DNA from: Tiliqua scincoides
Lineage: Eukaryota; Chordata; Lepidosauria; Squamata; Scincidae
Assembly (NCBI RefSeq): GCF_035046505.1
Contig: NC_089822.1
Span: 94,331,659 to 94,395,658 of the forward strand
Reading direction: 5' to 3'
DNA: 64,000 nt
This document shows positions 61,401 to 64,000 of this stretch, piece after piece. Position 1 is the first letter of the stretch. Every line of letters begins with the position of its first letter. Made by a program: the position numbers and the translations under genes. Below the pieces are notes generated by a model. The model had not been told where the DNA came from, did not search any database, and saw only the letters and a list, made by a program, of their open reading frames with translations.

Positions 61401-62953
61401 CACAGGAGCACAGGCGTGGAATTTTCCAGTTGTGGCGTCATGATGGTGCTCAAAAAATTTCAGACTTTAGAGCACTTTGGATTTTCAGATTAGGGAAGCT
61501 CAACCTGTACCTCCAGTGAGGCTGAAAGATGAAGGAGCCGTTTAAACAGCCCCGGGCCATTCTTTACATCTTACTAAAATGGAAGTGCAAGGTCAGTGCT
61601 TTTTCATGGCACTAAAGACAGCATCTGGTGCAGCTTCACCACATCTGGCTGGGTCTTGGGCATTCTGCCATTGGGATACCACAAGCCATTGCTGATGCTT
61701 TTAGGCCTTACTAATGCTCAATCACTGCACTGTGGGAAAAGGGCTCTTACCTCTTTTGTCTCATTTTGACTCCTCATGTTTTCTGCGATGAACTGAACGC
61801 TGTTAATGACTTCTTTGACCTCTGGAGAGTATTCTGTTTGCTCTGCTGCCCATTTCACAGGCTGGTGGCTCCTTTTCTGATCAGTGACCAGTTCATTAGG
61901 TTTGCCACAATGACAGCATCGGTGCTCATTGTAGGTTTTTGCTTCTCCAAAGCCATTGGCCTTTGGCTTGCTGGATTTACTGGCTCCTCCTTTTGGCTTT
62001 TTCCCCGATTTGGCTTCAATGTGTTTCTGTATGGGCCTCTTCATCATGAGAACTTTGGGCAGGAGACTGAGGAAAACAGTTTTGACCCAGTTGGGCATTG
62101 TATGTGTCGCCGGAGTCCTATAGTGGATGTTTAGCACAAACACAGTCACAACAATAGAGAGTGTCACAAATATCATTGTGAACAACAGGTATTCTCCCAC
62201 CAGTGGGATTACCAGCGAGGTGGAGGGGATTGTCTCTGTGATTACCAAGAGGAAGACAGTCAGAGAAAGTAGGACAGAGATGCACAGGGTCACTTTTTCC
62301 CCACAGTCAGAGGGAAGGTAAAAAACCAATACAGTCAGGAATGAAATGAACAGACAAGGAATAATCAGATTAATGGTGTAAAACATGGGCAGCCTCCGGA
62401 TATAAAAAGAGTAGGTTATATCAGTATAGATCTCCTCGCAGCAATTGTACTTGATGTCATGTTTATAACCAGAAGCATCAACTATTTCCCATTCGCTGTT
62501 CTCCCATAAGTCATTCATATCCACTTTGGAACCGATGATTAGAAGGTCAATTTTAGCCTTGTCGTAAGTCCATGATCCAAATTTCAAGGAACAGTTCTGG
62601 TGATCGAAGGGGAAGAACGTAATATCCATCGGGCAGGAGCTTTTAAAGATGGCAGGGGGTGTCCAGGTAATGGTGCCGTCGTATTTGAGAAGAGCTTTGG
62701 TCCTGCTTTCCACCTGAAAATCTCCAACAGCACTGGAAATGCAAGCACAATTACATCTGAGTTGTTGTGTCCTAAGACAACATACAAAGAACATACTGAA
62801 AAACGTTCAAGGTTTAAAAATGATCAGGAATGAGATTTCATACTTGTTGTATAATACGATATCAGGTTTCCAAATTTTATCTGCTGGCACCCGGACAAAC
62901 TCAATCCCCTCATATTCCCTTGGGTTCCATCGCAGTTTATAGTCGTTCCAAAT
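58343..62953 (-). CDS. CHRNA6: CHRNA6, neuronal nicotinic acetylcholine receptor subunit alpha-6 (exons 4-6, 5' part outside the window)
   Basis: This is a ligand-binding subunit of alpha6beta2(beta3) receptors that controls dopamine release. Exons on the minus strand: 62953-62844, 62732-61751 and 58465-58343, with GT/AG borders and compatible phases, giving 404 residues. Seen in order: IWNDYKLRW, the Cys-loop ([15 protein letters not shown]), the agonist-site vicinal cysteines ([10 protein letters not shown]) that mark an alpha subunit, M1, M2 ([18 protein letters not shown]), M3, a long divergent M3-M4 loop with a CCHCGKPNE segment, and M4 ([15 protein letters not shown]). It ends in QPLVADT. 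Exons 1-3 (signal peptide, N-terminal helix, 45-nt exon) are not found before base 64000. It converges on CHRNB3 with 11.4 kb between the two stops. The subtype call rests on the exact alpha-6 sequence. Confidence 0.97.
58590..59370 (-). pseudogene. Degraded coding-like stretch in CHRNA6 intron 5, unidentified
   Basis: On the minus strand three short frames follow each other and read like ordinary protein, for example ILNSIERC, then [20 protein letters not shown] and [17 protein letters not shown], with in-frame stops and frame changes between them. I do not recognise the family. It may be an old processed pseudogene or transposon ORF, or chance. Confidence 0.25.
59371..59857. other. CHRNA6: CHRNA6 intron 5, unassigned part
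   Basis: Nothing recognised. 60343-60629, 61131-61410 and 61508-61750 in the same intron are also blank. Confidence 0.35.
59869..60331 (+). mobile_element. LINE-type 3' segment with the shared tail
   Basis: Second copy of the 7643-8120 element, flanked by the 11-bp repeat AGTCTTAATGA (59858-59868, 60332-60342). It starts CCCCTGGGGGCTGGGG and ends CATAGTCTTCTGAGACTGAA...GCCAAC. The clear duplication shows that this unit moves on its own by target-primed insertion, without a 5S SINE attached. Confidence 0.7.
60630..61130. mobile_element. Harbinger-like MITE, long type
   Basis: It begins after TTA with GGGCGTAATCCCGACTGC and ends near GTTAGGATTAGGCTGCC. It shares blocks with 31560-32025 and 6118-6560. 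Confidence 0.45.
61411..61507. mobile_element. pogo/Tigger-like fragment
   Basis: GGATTTTCAGATTAGGGAAG then CTCAACCTG followed by TA is the inverted form of the well-known amniote Tigger-type end CAGGTTGAGCATCCC. Only one end is clear. Confidence 0.5.
61751..62732 (-). CDS. CHRNA6: CHRNA6 coding exon 5 (Cys-loop, vicinal Cys, M1-M3, loop)
   Basis: 982 nt between CATTTCCAG and GTAAGA on the minus strand. It starts with the last base of Asn then [19 protein letters not shown] and ends [17 protein letters not shown]. The loop after M3 is rewritten compared with human but keeps a Cys-rich HCGK motif and SHQPVKW. Confidence 0.97.
62844..62953 (-). CDS. CHRNA6: CHRNA6 coding exon 4
   Basis: It lies between CTTTTTTAG and GTATGA on the minus strand and encodes [20 protein letters not shown] to PDIVLYN plus two bases of Asn. 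It is 110 nt, matching CHRNB3 exon 4. Confidence 0.96.
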
Positions 62954-64000
62954 CTAAAAAAGAAAGAAGGGGTTTCTTGATCTGAGAACAATCACTCTGT
63001 TCCTGCAGCTTCATCCTCAAGGTCGATGTACAGATGCTACTTCTCCCCCCCCCATCTCTATGCACAGCAAAATGAGAAGTGAGCCTGGGGCTTGAACATT
63101 CCCTGCACTGGCCCTTCATCACATGTAAAAATTCTTCTGCATCAGAAGGATTTTGCTTTCCTTTATCTACAGGCCAGTCGTATCTAATGGGGAGTAATAA
63201 TATAATAATAATAATAATATACAGTATTTATATACCGCCTTTCTTGGTCTTTATTCAAGACTTTATTCAAGGCGGTTTACACAGGCAGGTTTATTAAATC
63301 CACGCAGGGATTTTTACAAATTGAAAGAAGGTTCTCTCTTTCAAGAACCACCACATTCAAGGTGTTACACTCCAATCTGGTTTAACATTCTGGCCTCCAT
63401 CCTCCCACGCTCCGAGCAGATGGAACAGCTCAGCTGCAGGTTGCCAGCTGCTTCAAGGTCGCACGGTGCCGGTGGCCTCGAACTGGCGACCTTGTGGATG
63501 TTAATCTTCAGGCAAATGTAGGATCTACCCTCTAGACCAGACCTCCTGCCTGTGAGTAAGTGAGGGGGTGGAGCGTTCTTGCCTTTCCCCCAGTTCCCCT
63601 CCCTGCTTCTTCTTCCCACTTATGGAGATGGAGCCACTGAGATCCAAATAAAACCTTCTAGAATTCTTTCTCTTACTCATGCTGGAGTGTGATGGAATGT
63701 TGGGAATTGGTCATTGCATAATATATAAAAGACGTGTTTTAGAATAGGAAAGTGAGGGATGGAGGTGTGATTAATGCCTTTGGATGCTGGACGTAGGGGA
63801 ATAGAAACTGCTGGAAGATAATACAAGGAGAATGGGTCGCCTTGTACAAGTTGTAAGGATAAACTAGGATAACCTCATGTATGCCAGCCTGAGGGCCCAA
63901 CTACACGTAGACACATGACTGCCTCCAAAAATGGCAGCTGCATGACTTGTAGTTCACCCTGCCTCCAAGTATGTAGTTCAACTTGCTTGTGTCCTGATGT
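62954..64000. other. CHRNA6: CHRNA6 intron 3 (part)
   Basis: Contains the LINE segment at 63187-63560. I searched for the 45-nt exon 3 pattern on the minus strand and did not see it, so the intron probably continues beyond the window. Confidence 0.5.
63187..63560 (-). repeat. LINE (CR1/L3-type) 3' segment with AAT repeat
   Basis: (TAA)n at 63187-63218 then ACAGTATTTATATACCGCC, CAAGGCGGTTTACACAGGC and, further on, CTCGAACTGGCGACCTTGTG, collinear with 5253-5610. Orientation is inferred from the simple-repeat end. Confidence 0.55.

Noticed and set aside
62954-64000. CHRNA6 exon 3 (45 nt)
   Set aside because: No minus-strand match to the DEVNQIMETNLWLRH-type exon was found, so it must lie outside the window.

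Overview
This is vertebrate nuclear DNA, most likely from a squamate reptile such as a lizard. The protein matches support a vertebrate or amniote. The repeat load points to a non-avian reptile: L2/CR1-type and R4-type LINE remnants, a 5S-rRNA-derived SINE, many hAT, Harbinger-like and pogo-like non-autonomous elements, and about 19 copies of an ~80-bp palindromic repeat. The species call is inference. Four genes can be supported, and their exons make up only about 7 percent of the window.

Layout. 1-8690 is a repeat-rich flank without a recognised gene. 8690-9480 is a GC- and CpG-rich promoter region that holds exon 1 of THAP1. THAP1 (+) has three coding exons (9011-9081, 11757-11952, 13645-14031). 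At 18543-19796 (+) is an unbroken 417-codon frame with three IQ motifs, which I do not recognise as a named gene. CHRNB3 (+) follows with six coding exons from 27261 to 46969 that join in frame into a 457-residue nicotinic receptor beta-3 subunit. CHRNA6 is on the opposite strand and converges on CHRNB3. Only its exons 4, 5 and 6 (62953 down to 58343) are inside the window, and exons 1-3 lie beyond base 64000.

Function. CHRNB3 and CHRNA6 encode subunits that co-assemble, with beta-2, into alpha6beta3-containing neuronal acetylcholine receptors, classically in catecholaminergic and visual-pathway neurons. THAP1 is a DNA-binding zinc-finger regulator with a housekeeping-type promoter. The order and orientation THAP1(+), IQ gene(+), CHRNB3(+), CHRNA6(-) differ from the mammalian arrangement as I know it, where THAP1 lies beside CHRNA6. 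An inversion of the receptor pair relative to THAP1 would explain this.

The most unusual non-genic signals are these: two head-to-head joints between a 5S-derived SINE and an oppositely oriented LINE-type 3' end carrying the same ~30-bp tail; a cluster of three hairpin elements within 1.1 kb (16866-17919), one almost perfectly palindromic; a ~1-kb hAT family with GACTCGAGTC-type motifs near its ends; and solo-LTR-like inserts nested in two different older transposons. I saw no complete new biological system. The SINE/LINE head-to-head composites and the IQ-motif gene are the best candidates for something undescribed.
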